Assembly: GCF_000350225.1 (NCBI RefSeq)
Contig: NW_005179221.1
Span: 1-64,000, forward strand
Origin: Chondrus crispus
Lineage: Eukaryota > Rhodophyta > Florideophyceae > Gigartinales > Gigartinaceae
Length of the DNA stretch: 64,000 nucleotides
Direction: 5' to 3'
In this document: positions 51,734-61,130 of the stretch, in pieces
Layout: each line of letters starts with the position of its first letter
Numbering within the stretch: the first letter of the stretch is position 1
The notes under the pieces: generated by a model
What the model saw: only the letters and a program-made list of their open reading frames with translations
Databases searched by the model: none
What the model was told of the DNA's origin: nothing
Translations under genes and position numbers: made by a program

Positions 51734-54391
51734 TTACCCTTTTTTCGAACTACCCGTGCTATCGGAGCTAACTTCCTGGCCATCGGTAGCCAGGCCTTCG
51801 TCGGGTCCTTGGCCGCGTGGGTCGGGACGATTCCTCCACTGCGGCCGTGTGTCATTGGCGAAGTACTCGGGTACTTCTTGACCTTGAGCTGCGACGATCG
51901 GACGTCGCAGGATATGAGGGACAGGGAGAACCGGTTCTCCTTCGTGACCCTCCTCGGGTAGAGGGTACGGATCCTCTACCCAATCTTGGAGGTACATGAT
52001 TGCGTTCTGTACCTGCTGCAGTAACCGAGAACGGTCTCGGTCCCCTCTCCCTCCTTGACGGGGATACCTTGCGTCTGGCTGGCGGTAGTCGGGTCGATCC
52101 CGGCGATCGAGCTCGTTGCGACGATACCCGCCTCCACGTGGGGCGAAGCGTGCGCCCCCACCCGATCGATTCGGGAAACCATGACGCGGGGGACGGCCCT
52201 CGCCGACCGACTGCCTGAGGAGGTTACGCGCACCGGGGCGCGTCTCCATCTGGTAGCGGTAGTTCCTGTACGCCGTGAACATACGCCGTTCCGGCAACAG
52301 GAACGGGCAGGCGTACATGGCGTGTCCGTACGTTCGGCATAGCTAGCACACATACGCGCTGCCGTCCGTGGAGGCGAAGATCGCCGCGTGGCGCGCCTCC
52401 TCATCGGTGAGGAGGGGCACGCGGGGTGCTTCGCCTCCTGCAGCTCGGTCCGAAATTTCGAGTTCTGCGACCCGGGGATCCGTACTCCTTGCTCCTCTTG
52501 GAGTGGCGGCGAACGCGGTCGCGTAACTCGACGTTGTTCCGGTTGACATCCGTGAGAGAGGTCGGCCTCCCACCGGCAATGCCCCTTGCGTAATGAGGAC
52601 AGGGTCGGCCTGCCACTCATCTTCCCCGACATGGAGGGTCGAGGCGGGCGAACTTTTCGCGGCGGACTTCGTAGTCCTGCCAGCTCTCCCTGCCGGTTTC
52701 GTATCCGGCAGGGGTGAACCGCGCCGAGCGCGGTACGTGGTCCCTTCTGCCGTTGCGATACGGCGGATCGTTGGAAGATCGGTCTTCTGGCGGCTCGGCA
52801 GCCGCTGTACGGTTTCGGAAACTGCGGCACGGGTCGCAGGTGCAAGTCCCCGCACGAAGTAGTGCGCGAGGGACTGTTCGGAGAACACTGCCGTGCACTG
52901 GAACGCGGCGGTTTCGAGCCGGTCCGCAAACGTGCTCTCCGTTTCGTGGGATTGCTGTCGCGCCGTCGCGACAGCGTCCTACGCTTCTCCTAATACGTCG
53001 TCGGGTAGGTAGCGCTTGAGGAACTGGTTCACGAGCCCCGGCCAGCTCACGTCGTCGTGTAGCTGGCCGGCGCGGAGGCCACGCATTGTATAACTCGTAT
53101 ACAGGCGCTCCGCGTCGCGCTCTAGGAAGTGAGCGAGGACTCGTACCGCAACACCTTCGGTCAGGTGTTGCGAGTTGAAGCTTATCCGGATATCCTTCAG
53201 GAACGGTAGGAGTTGGATCGGGTTCGTACCGTCAAAGCTCCTCATCGTGGGACGGATCCCACGGCATCGTTGAACGTACTTCGCGATCCGTCCCGCGTCA
53301 CCCGAGGTGACGAGCCTCGAGGTGTTATCCAAGCGGTACATACGATAGTCAGCGACGGCGCTGAACTCTTGGATCATCGTATGTACCGGCTCGAGTCCCG
53401 GTTCGGCGGGACCTAACGTGCCGAAGGGGGTGACAGGTAGCGTACGGGCGTCTACCGGACCTGGATGCTCGGCGTAATCCACCGGCGGGTAGCCGCCCCA
53501 GCGGGGATCGACGGAGAACACGGGTTCTCCGGATCCGCGGGCGGCTCCTCCATGGTCGGGGTCGTCGCGATACGGCGCTCGTCCGGTCCGCCACCTTCTT
53601 CCGGCGGCAGGCGGCAGAGCTTGGGTCTCGGACGCCACGTTGGCGTCCACCGGCGGTCGTCTTTCTCCTGCGTCCCGACTGGGGTAGGCCCCAGTCGGAC
53701 GCCATCCTTGTGAGGCGGCTGCACCCGGAGGTACAACACCACCGGGCCCTCTCACGGTGGCACCGGGTAGCCTTTCGGCCATGGTACGTTCCATGTCACG
53801 GGCACGCCGACGCGTGTCCTCGAGCTCGGCGGAGAGGTGCGCGAACGCACCTAACTGTTCCGCCGACGGGGACGGTCGTTCGTCAGGTCGTCTCGTAGAG
53901 GTCGGTCTTTCCGGACGACCTTGCCCGGACGGTCCGGGCGAAACGAGGCGTGAGTCTTCGACGAGCACTAGTCGCGAGTGCAACTCGTCGATTAGTGCTC
54001 GGAGATTCTCTAACGATTGGCTGACCCGGTCGAACCTCCCTTCACGCAGGTAGCGGAGTTCGGCCATACAACGAGAGTACACGGCGTCCGATACGTCTAC
54101 ACGGAGCGAAGTACGTACTTCTTCGATGTATTCTGTTATCCGTTCAAACATCGCCGACGCTTGTTCTTCGGAGGACCCGGGCGACGGTTCGCGGTCTCGA
54201 GGACCTGCGTCGCCGTCGCCCGACGTGGCGGATGTGGCTTGCATAGCCGCTGGACTCGGTTCGGCCGCTTCGGAGCGGATGGAAGGTTCGTACTCCTGGC
54301 TCATCTCGACGTTGTTCGGACGCGGAAGAAAGCGACGATCTTCTCGTGTCGATCTGCGAGGGTCTTCTAGGTCGGGAGACCACTGTACCAT
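51734..54391 (-). CDS. gag: B gag region with zinc knuckle
   Basis: The first frame (52979-54391) opens with an ATG inside the LTR: MVQWSPDLEDPRRSTRED. It has a coiled segment (EHASAMFERITEYIEEVRT-type, residues about 70-95), a Pro/Arg-rich middle and a capsid-like end (TMRSFDGTNPIQLLPFLKDI, AVRVLAHFLERDAERLYTSY). Further gag sequence (52343-52888) and a zinc knuckle CWLCRTYGHAMYAC at about 52310-52352 precede a basic tail to 51734. Gag builds the particle and packages RNA. More than one frame is used in this copy. Confidence 0.75.
54367..54382 (-). promoter_or_regulatory. B primer-binding site
   Basis: TGGTCTCCCGACCTAG on the minus strand, one base inside the 5' LTR, identical to those of A and C. 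Confidence 0.7.
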
Positions 54392-55014
54392 AAAAAACCC
54401 CAACGGCGGAGGGGTGTTGCTGACAGTCCGACGGTGACCCTTGATCGGCGGAAGACGGGGGACTCCTCCTGCTCACGGAACCGGGTACGGGCCCGGTAGC
54501 AGTGTGGTAGAGCGGTTCGGGGTAGGTCGCGCACACGCACGAGCAGATCGACGCCTCAACGCCCCGGAGCAGCGCTGGGTGACGTACCAGCGCTGACGGG
54601 CGGAAGCGGATCCCGGCTCGCTCACGTGTCGCGCAACCCGACCCGTGCCGGTCCCTAACTAAAAAGGCGTGCGAAGGTGTCGCCTAATTAGAGTAAGCTG
54701 GAGGGTTTTGCCGCGGTCGTGGATCGTGACCAAGCTACCTTGGTCCTCTCCCCGCCGGCGCCCTTCCTCCTATTTAATATACAAATCGAAGTTATCATAC
54801 TATAGTACAGTATCGTGCTACTGTACCAGTGCGGGTCGTCCCGCACTGTAATACTGTCAGCCATCGGGCTGACAGCACACGTGTCGTACACGTGTGCTGG
54901 CGCACGCGCTGTAAGATATGCGCGCGCGCCCGCTGTAAGGTTCGTACCTTACAGCGAGATCTAGATCTAATTGCAAATCTAATGTATACAGTAGTCGTCG
55001 GCAATTATGCCACA
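54384..55014 (-). repeat. B 5' LTR
   Basis: 631 bp partner of 41476-42106 with the same hairpins. The gag frame ATG (54389-54391) lies 8 bases from its inner end. Confidence 0.93.
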
Positions 55015-55524
55015 GTCCTTGATCCTGGGACATCGATAGAAACCCATGTAAAGGACAAGGCCGAAAAACATTTGCACATCCTTCCAGGTAACATCTTTCC
55101 ACCTTCTCCCAGTTCCAGCACTCTTTGTGTTAGCGTAACGGTTGGTATTGTCTGCAATAATCTTCAACATAGAGTTAAAGATGAGTTTCCGGAATACGTA
55201 GAGGGGTGTGTACTCTTTCACGTTACGAAAGTGGTAATAATTTGGCCGGCCCTTCGCCGTAAAGCAATTGGGAGTAATGAAAAGGGGTGTAAACGATGAT
55301 ATGGAGGAGGTAAATGGTGGGTTTTATGGGTTTGATGGGCTGGAACTACTCGTACCCAAGATAGGGCATTGATGCCCCTGCTGTCTTGCCAGGTGAGCGA
55401 TCGGAGTGTCATCGTAACAGTCACTATCAAGCGAAAGGCGTCTGGTGCTAATCAATACGGCTTGGTATTGCTCCTCAAAATCACTGTCTGTGTCTGTGTC
55501 CGAGTGACTTGGAGTAGCGGGCAT
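55015..55524 (-). pseudogene. piggyBac transposase, N-terminal block
   Basis: Starts MPATPSHSDTDTDSDFEEQY, an acidic Ser-rich leader. A TAA stop at 55324-55326 follows SSSPSNP. In the same register the frame goes on with VKEYTPLYVFRKLIFNSML, IADNTNRYANTKS and WKDVTWKDVQMFFGLVLYMGFYRCPRIKD, the N-terminal piggyBac signature, and is cut by element B. The ATG lies about 230 bp inside the right terminal repeat. Confidence 0.85.
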
Positions 55525-55740
55525 GATGGGAGGTTTGCAGACGCTTAGAGCTGATTTCAGCTTCTCTTGCGACGTTTGTTGACAGATGTCGCAAGAGGAG
55601 CTTGAGATTTTACATATGGTTTATTGCACATCTCGCCCTTTTCGGGGCGCTGACGCCGCTGCAGCTATCGTTTTCGGATGATTCTGTCTTGTTTTCTCTT
55701 TATTTTGACATTGAAAATTTTCGCCCCATATGTGGGGCGA

Positions 55741-55757
55741 TTACAGTTTAGGGGATA
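55741..55757 (-). repeat. piggyBac terminal inverted repeat, right
   Basis: Complement of the left terminus. Inward it continues into the palindrome TCGCCCCA-CATA-TGGGGCGA, whose left counterpart at about 27049-27066 is similar (TCGCCCCA-GCAG-TGGGC). Confidence 0.7.
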
Positions 55758-56498
55758 GTACATTTTCACAGGCAATCTTAGAGACATTAAGGCAGCGAAT
55801 ATTCCTCGGCAAAGCCTTGTATCTTCATTTCTTTCGCGACAGTGTCCGTTGCGTCTCTCCATTTTCAACAATTTTCTCGTTTACCTTCAACCCTTTACTT
55901 CGGGCACGCTGTTGAAAAGCTTCCGAGAGAGGTTTTTGTTCTTAGATGCAGCACCAAGCTTTTGCAATTCTTCATCTGTCTCCGTGTCAACATTTTTCCA
56001 ATGACTAGAACTCAATTGAGGAACAGCAAAACCAGATGTCTGCGTCGGCAATAGATCTGTGAACTGGAAGGAAATTTGTACAGGAAGCAGTGCGTAGTTG
56101 TTCTAGAATTTGCTAACATTTAATTGGCATCGCGAGGTGGAGAAGGTCGAGGCGGCGATGGAGCAGGCGGTTGGGAATCTACATGACATTGGGAGTCCTG
56201 CAGTGTGCACGGAAACGCATGTGTTCATGATCGATCATTATTGCCTGACGTTTGAGAAAGGGGGGCTACTGGGATAATGATTCGGCATTGGAATAGGATC
56301 GCTAGGATGGTTAGATGGGGAAACTAATGGCATGGTATGCGCTGTATTTAGGGACGGCAGTAGGGCTCTTGATGAGGTTAGAAGCCGGGCTGGTAGGAAA
56401 ATGGCGTGGTCTGCATGCATAATCGTGACGGCTTGTGAAGGATTTATTTTTCAAGTCTCATCCTCCTTTCAATCCTTCTACTGAATATAGGTGTGTAT
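55758..56498. other. No gene recognised
   Basis: Flank outside the piggyBac right end up to the Harbinger relic. Short frames only; nothing named. Confidence 0.4.
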
Positions 56499-57762
56499 TT
56501 ATAAGTACACTTCCAGTGAAGGAGGGACGCAGTCGAAGTATTGCGATATTTGATTATGGTACACGCATGTCCTACAGTTGCTCAGAAACATACACCATAA
56601 AAACAAGAGCCCAACTGGACTCTCCAACCGCTTCAGCTTTCTTTTTAAATCCCCCACAGTAAAGTGCATCTGAACCTCTTTAAAATTCCACTCGACTGTG
56701 ATGAGCACTCCAGACATAGCTCCATTAAAGGCACGTTGCCCGGATTGTAAAGACTTCCTGGGAATGGTACTCCCACGTACGAACGCCTGTTGTACCCTGA
56801 AGCCTCATATAGGCAATACCTCACCCCTTCGATTTCCGAAAGCGCAGGTAGGACCTGATCCAGTACAGTGCGCACATAAAGCGTGTAATCATGTCGACGG
56901 TCTTTTATAGGGTCTGCCGCATGAATAATTAATCCATCAGGGAAGGTCCCGGCATGGAATTTGAGGGCGTGCTTTTGCTTGTGGCCGTTTTTGACTACAC
57001 GCTGCCTACAGTGACCTTTACGACGCGCAATGCAGATGACAGTACCATCGAGAAACCCGACGCAGTTCTCCAATGTCATCCCTTCTTTATTAATCGCCTC
57101 TGCATACATTGCGGCTCTCTGCTGCATGAAAGAGGGTACCCTCTTCGTACCTCCTCGTTGATAACCTCTATTGCACGTGCAATAGAGGTTATCAACGACG
57201 TGTGGAATTGCCACATATGCTAGAAGGCCTCCCAATATATTTCAGACAACTGCGAAACGCGGTTATCGAACACGAACTCTAGATCCACCTAACGCGTTGG
57301 CGAAGAAACGCGCCGCAACACAAAGCAGGTGGCCAAAATTGGTGTGACTGCATAACAGTCACGGGAGGTTGAAGGCTTGGCTGGAGGCCATGCTACAGCC
57401 TCCATCATTCTCATAACGCCAACCTTCTTGAATCGAATGCAAGAAATACAGTCTTGGTGGCCGTACGCATTATAGTGAAAAGAGAAATTTGTCAGAGAGA
57501 TGCCGTTGTTACGGGCTAGAACACGCGCTTCTTCTTCAATTTCGGCAGAAAATAGGGTATCGAGATGCAATACAACTGCTGTAGAGGAAAAGCACGACTT
57601 AGAGGCTGTTCTGCTTCGCCTCCAGATGGTCTCCATAGCAACAGTAAGAGCTGCCGCTCTACTTCGACAAGAGGCTAGGGTGTAGTCTGCCTGTGTTACC
57701 ATTGTAAGCCCGAAGGACGCATATCGGAGTAGTACAGGGGAAAAGGGTCGTACCTCGACCAT
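56499..57762 (-). pseudogene. Second PIF/Harbinger transposase relic
   Basis: Three frames on the minus strand in transposase order. 57762-57289 holds the N-terminal part (ISLTNFSFHYNAYG, RDCYAVTPILATCFVLRR). 57235-56645 holds GFLDGTVICIARRKGH with the first Asp, VKNGHKQKHALKFHAGTFPDGLIIHA and DRRHDYTLYVRTVL with the second. 56717-56499 holds MSGVLITVEWNFKEVQMHF with the Glu. Frames change twice, near 57260 and 56690, so the gene is broken. It is a distant relative of the copy at 13784-14926. No Myb-like partner is seen beside it. A 44-bp palindrome lies near its start. Confidence 0.8.
57155..57198. repeat. 44-bp perfect palindrome
   Basis: The arm TCGTTGATAACCTCTATTGC-AC (57155-57176) is followed with no spacer by its exact reverse complement (57177-57198). 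Confidence 0.95.
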
Positions 57763-58449
57763 TTCCCCGTAATAATCTCACGGAGTGCTAGCGTAAACGT
57801 AAAAATATGAACAATCAAAGTTAAACATCACTCTTCAGAAATTGATTACTGAATTTTTCGTCATGTTTGTTTCTCAGGATCTCTTGCGTAAAGTCACTAT
57901 TTCTTACGGCGCGCGATTCCAGAAACGTCCACGCATCAAATCGGAAAACCCAGAAATCTGGCACGCCTATAACTTTGTAATCTTTTGCTAATTTCTGCAG
58001 TCACACGACCCCCCTTCCAGCTCAGCGCCCGGCGCGGACTACAGCATATAAGCGCAAGACCTTGTCTCCACCTTTCTCTCCCGTACCTCACCGGACTCCT
58101 TTGACACTCCAAATTTCCGACTTGCTCTTGCGTTTCAAGACGCACTGCGCGGCGGGCCTCTGCTTCTGCCCTTTCTTCTCATCCGAACCTGTCCTGCAAA
58201 TCGAGACGGTTATAGGTGGGGTAGTTCCCCGTGCATACTCTTCGCCCCCCTTTTAGGGAATGGCCAAAACAAACCCGACGCCCGTCGCAGCACTTGCGGC
58301 AAGGCCCCTCGGCTTGCTTTTTCAATGGCAGACGCTCGCCAGTCAACATCCAACCCTCGTGGTAGTGTCATGTATCAGCTCTCCTTTCGAAGGGATATTC
58401 ACAAGGTTTCAAAGTCCAGCACAAGTGCGCATCGGTTCAATCACCACAT
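57763..58449. other. No clear gene; possible promoter-like stretch
   Basis: Contains GCATATAAGCG near 58045 and a pyrimidine-rich run, which could be a promoter for the frame at 58450. Nothing firm. Confidence 0.3.
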
Positions 58450-58785
58450 GTGAGTGATGCACTGTCGCCTGCGCTTCGCGTTACAGAGGACGCGTTTCGC
58501 GAAATTCTAGGTCATCATACCGCGGAGTATCTCTCACAGCTTCTGGATGTCGATCTTTCCCTCGCCGACCTGGTCGGTTCGGGCCTGACGGAGTCTGTAG
58601 ATGACGAATCAAGGTACCAGACCTTCAGGTCTGATGAATGGAACATCGGGAGCATCCACTTCGACGGCGAGAATAGGATCTACTTTGGGTTCGATGAGGC
58701 AACAAAACTACCGTCAACACAAAAACAAAACATCGCAACAAAACTGACACATAGATCCCGAATTGGATCCCATTCTCGCTGTTGA
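58450..58785 (+). CDS. Hypothetical frame overlapping an inverted duplication
   Basis: 111 residues: ALRVTEDAFREILGHHTAEYL, LSLADLVGSGLTESVDDES, EWNIGSIHFDGENRIYFGFDEA. Most of it repeats, in inverse, at 58766-58921, where the minus strand encodes ESVDDESRYQTFRSDEWNI again. No family recognised. It may be part of the retroelement debris to its right. Confidence 0.3.
   Translation: MSDALSPALRVTEDAFREILGHHTAEYLSQLLDVDLSLADLVGSGLTESVDDESRYQTFRSDEWNIGSIHFDGENRIYFGFDEATKLPSTQKQNIATKLTHRSRIGSHSRC
58525..58680 (+). repeat. Inverted duplication, left arm
   Basis: 156 bp, inverse of 58766-58921 with roughly one difference in ten and an 85-bp spacer. Confidence 0.88.
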
Positions 58786-58921
58786 AGTAGATGCTCACAA
58801 TGTTCCATTCATCGGACCTGAAGGTCTGGTACCTTGATTCGTCATCTACAGACTCCGTCAGGCCCAAAACGACCAGGTCGGCGAGGGAAAGATCGGCATC
58901 CGGAAGTCGTGAGAGGTACTC
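58766..58921 (-). repeat. Inverted duplication, right arm
   Basis: 156 bp partner of 58525-58680. Transcription through both arms would give a long hairpin RNA. Confidence 0.88.
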
Positions 58922-59560
58922 AGCAATTCATCAAGGGACCAGTCGGCGATTCGGCATCGCGGATGGAAGCGGTGATCTTTTCTACCCTATCCTTTTCAAT
59001 ATGGTGCAATTTGGATTTGAAAATATCCCACTTCTTACCCTCAGGATCCCCTTCGTCTTCATTCTCAGAAGGAAACTCGCTATCTGGTTCGAAGGGCTCT
59101 TTGTCACGCACGGCCAGAACCTACATTCAGTCTCATCATCTGAGGACTCTACCAGTCTTTCAGCAGAGTCCGTGGTGAAATCCTCACTCTCTGTGGAACA
59201 TTCTTCTTCTCTCGGACTACTCTTCATCTCCAACCCAAGGCAAGCTGTTCGATTATTGACACTATTCTCGACATGCTGTCGTCCGAAGTCGATACATGCT
59301 TGTATCTGTTAAAGAGAGGGAAGTCCGATGATGACATTGTAGGGTGCTCCATCCACAACGAAGAAATCCATCCTACTCATGAGGCTTCCAAACGAAACCG
59401 GGACCCGGTCTGGTCCAAGATGCCATACATGCTGCATTCTTTCCGTTCGAAACACTGATGTGCTTCGTTGGTTCCCATGGGGTCAAGGATAACGGGCGCG
59501 AGACTTGCGGGGCGGAACTCGTATGAAGATGGGTTGATGTTTGAGCGAGCGCCCTCCATG
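58922..59560 (-). pseudogene. Retroelement protease-region scrap
   Basis: On the minus strand 59380-59300 encodes MDFFVVDGAPYNVIIGLPSL, the second-half signature of gypsy aspartic proteases, with acidic serine-rich frames on either side (58982-59233). A fossil fragment with many breaks; no LTRs seen around it. Confidence 0.45.
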
Positions 59561-60465
59561 TCTGCGAGGGGACTGCGCGACGAGGAGCTGATCTGCAGTT
59601 ACGCGACGGCGATCGGGGAACTCCCGGGGGGCCTCTGCATGACAGTGGTGAGGTTCCGCGATTTTACGCATCAGCGGGTAGTTGAGCCCGCTCTGTTACG
59701 TCCAGAATTCCGACGGTTGAACACAGAGATCTGGGTGGCCTTTGTGGAGTTGATCCAGCAGAGGATGCGCCGTACGCCCTGCAATCTGCTCGTCCCGCGA
59801 GCTTGGGACCTAGAAACCTGGGCGTGTCGGACCGAAGACGACCGGGTGAACGTCGCTAACCTGAGACAGATTCTCGGTAATCTCCGTATACGAGAGGAGG
59901 AGCCCTCAGAAGCGATGCTGACTTGAGGAAGCGCGATTCTTCCAGACGGGTTTACGGAATGTCCCGAACGGGTGCGCGACCCTGAGATGCATAGTAAGCT
60001 CAAATTTGAGCTTCGGATGCGCTGTGGCATGCGGGTGTTCGTTGCGTACGAATGGAGGAGGTGACCACATTCGAAGAGTCGGTATTGAACACGCAGTACC
60101 TCGAAATACTCGCGTGGTTCGCGCAGTATAACGGCGGACTTCATCTCTGAATACCATCGTGCTTGGTGTTCTTCGGACTGAGAATGATGGAAGACCCTCA
60201 GTCCGCACGCGGGATGGTCTTCTTAAGCGAATGGCTTCGCATCGTCGCGAAGCGGTTCTTGTGGTCCGCGTACGACAGGCGGTTATATATTCACCCGACC
60301 ATGGTCGTGGAGTGGCTGTGCAGGCTGAAATTGACACTCGTCTCGGGTAGCGCGGAGTTGCAGGGGCGCTTAGAAGCCCTGCTGGACCTCCACGAGGCCA
60401 TTGACGGGCATCGTGTCCCGTACACCCAGAGACATCACTTTGACAGTGCACTACATCCGCCGTAA
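59468..60465 (+). pseudogene. Unknown gene, broken
   Basis: Two protein-like frames on the plus strand in different registers: 59468-59926 (LRDEELICSYATAIGELPGG, IWVAFVELIQQRMRRTPCNLL, VNVANLRQILGNLRI) and 60163-60465 (MVFLSEWLRIVAKRFLWSAY, RRLYIHPTMVVEWLCRL, GRLEALLDLHEAIDG). The second has a faint likeness to the middle of the B antisense frame (FLQPPEVLGFLGRVAADL, VLEFMHRAVEV). It ends 22 bp before the LTR of element C. Function unknown. Confidence 0.35.
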
Positions 60466-60486
60466 GGAGTAACTCCCCACGGCGGA

Positions 60487-61113
60487 TGTACACTATGGCG
60501 GGACAGCCTAACCCGCGAAATTCGCGCGCACCGCCACCACGTGTATCAGGGGTACACGTGGCCTCCCCTATCTAGTCGCCGGACCGCGCCAGTGAACACG
60601 GGTCGTCCCTTCCTCCCCTATAGGGGCTCTACTTCGTCCCCTCGGGGCTACACCCCTTATATTCTAGATATTCAAATTTACAGTATAATTAAGCTTCACC
60701 ATTACGGCGACGGGGACTATATAGTCAACCCGATCATCAAAGTAAAGAGGCACGCAGCCTCAGGTCTTTTACCTTAGTTTCTGGATTCTAGGTTGTAGCC
60801 TCGACTCGGTACTGGCTCGCCCATACCGACCGAGCCATCTCCCTCCCTAGAATCCCACCTGCCTTCCCCGCGCGCGTCGATCCTCCCCGCGCGAGACTTA
60901 CGTTAACTACTGTGCAATTCGCTCCCTTAGCGCTGTTTTCCCTTAATTCTACCCCTTTTATTGATGGCTATCGTGCTACTTTTCTACCGCGCAAGCCGCG
61001 CCCGGATCCCGGTTCCGGTCATCCACCAGGTGGTCTCCCGTTACTCCCTTACGCGTCCGAACGCGACTCGCTCTGCCTACAGCCCGCCACCCGTGGCTGT
61101 AGTGCACGAAATT
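60487..61113 (+). repeat. C 5' LTR (probable)
   Basis: About 627 bp, close in size to the LTRs of A and B. Limits are set by TGTACAC after the flanking hairpin and by the primer site at 61115. It holds a hairpin with 9-bp arms CCACGTGTA and TACACGTGG near 60538. No partner copy in the window, so the ends are approximate. Confidence 0.55.
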
Positions 61114-61114
61114 T

Positions 61115-61130
61115 TGGTCTCCCGACCTAG
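61115..61130 (+). promoter_or_regulatory. C primer-binding site
   Basis: TGGTCTCCCGACCTAG, identical to A and B. In one frame it reads WSPDL as in their gag starts. Confidence 0.65.

Larger units (their letters stand above)
41476..55014 (-). mobile_element. B: 13.5 kb Ty3/gypsy chromovirus-like element with antisense frame
   Basis: 13,539 bp with 631-bp LTRs (41476-42106, 54384-55014) and a perfect target duplication GTCCT at 41471-41475 and 55015-55019. On the minus strand: 5' LTR, primer site, gag with zinc knuckle, protease, RT, RNase H, integrase, chromodomain, then 4.9 kb of 3' region holding a long plus-strand (antisense) frame, a polypurine tract and 3' LTR. LTRs differ at about nine positions by eye (98.6% identical), so it is fairly young. 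It looks close to whole, with a handful of breaks. The size and the antisense frame before the 3' LTR recall the plant Tat/Grande/Retand type, whether by homology or convergence. Confidence 0.92.
27027..55757 (-). mobile_element. piggyBac element opened by three nested insertions
   Basis: Ends are a 17-bp inverted pair: TATCTCCTAAACTGTAA at 27027-27043 and the complement of TATCCCCTAAACTGTAA at 55741-55757 (16 of 17), with further subterminal similarity around TCGCCCCA. The transposase occupies three minus-strand blocks: 55524-55015, 41475-40722 and 31631-30960. Subtracting the Mutator-like element, A, B and one copy of each target duplication leaves about 2,386 bp, the usual size of a whole piggyBac element. 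At the B junction the frame resumes as PRIKD then YWKNSGK, and at the A junction as TGRGHTVE then RLRKRPRL. No TTAA target duplication is seen directly at the ends. The transposase has at least two stops and one frameshift. Confidence 0.85.

Noticed and set aside
27027-55757. A single giant DNA transposon of 28.7 kb with Ulp1, gag-pol and piggyBac genes as one system (Maverick/Polinton-like)
   Set aside because: Each inner element has its own termini and perfect target duplication, and the piggyBac frame is continuous across two of the gaps. It is nesting, not one element.
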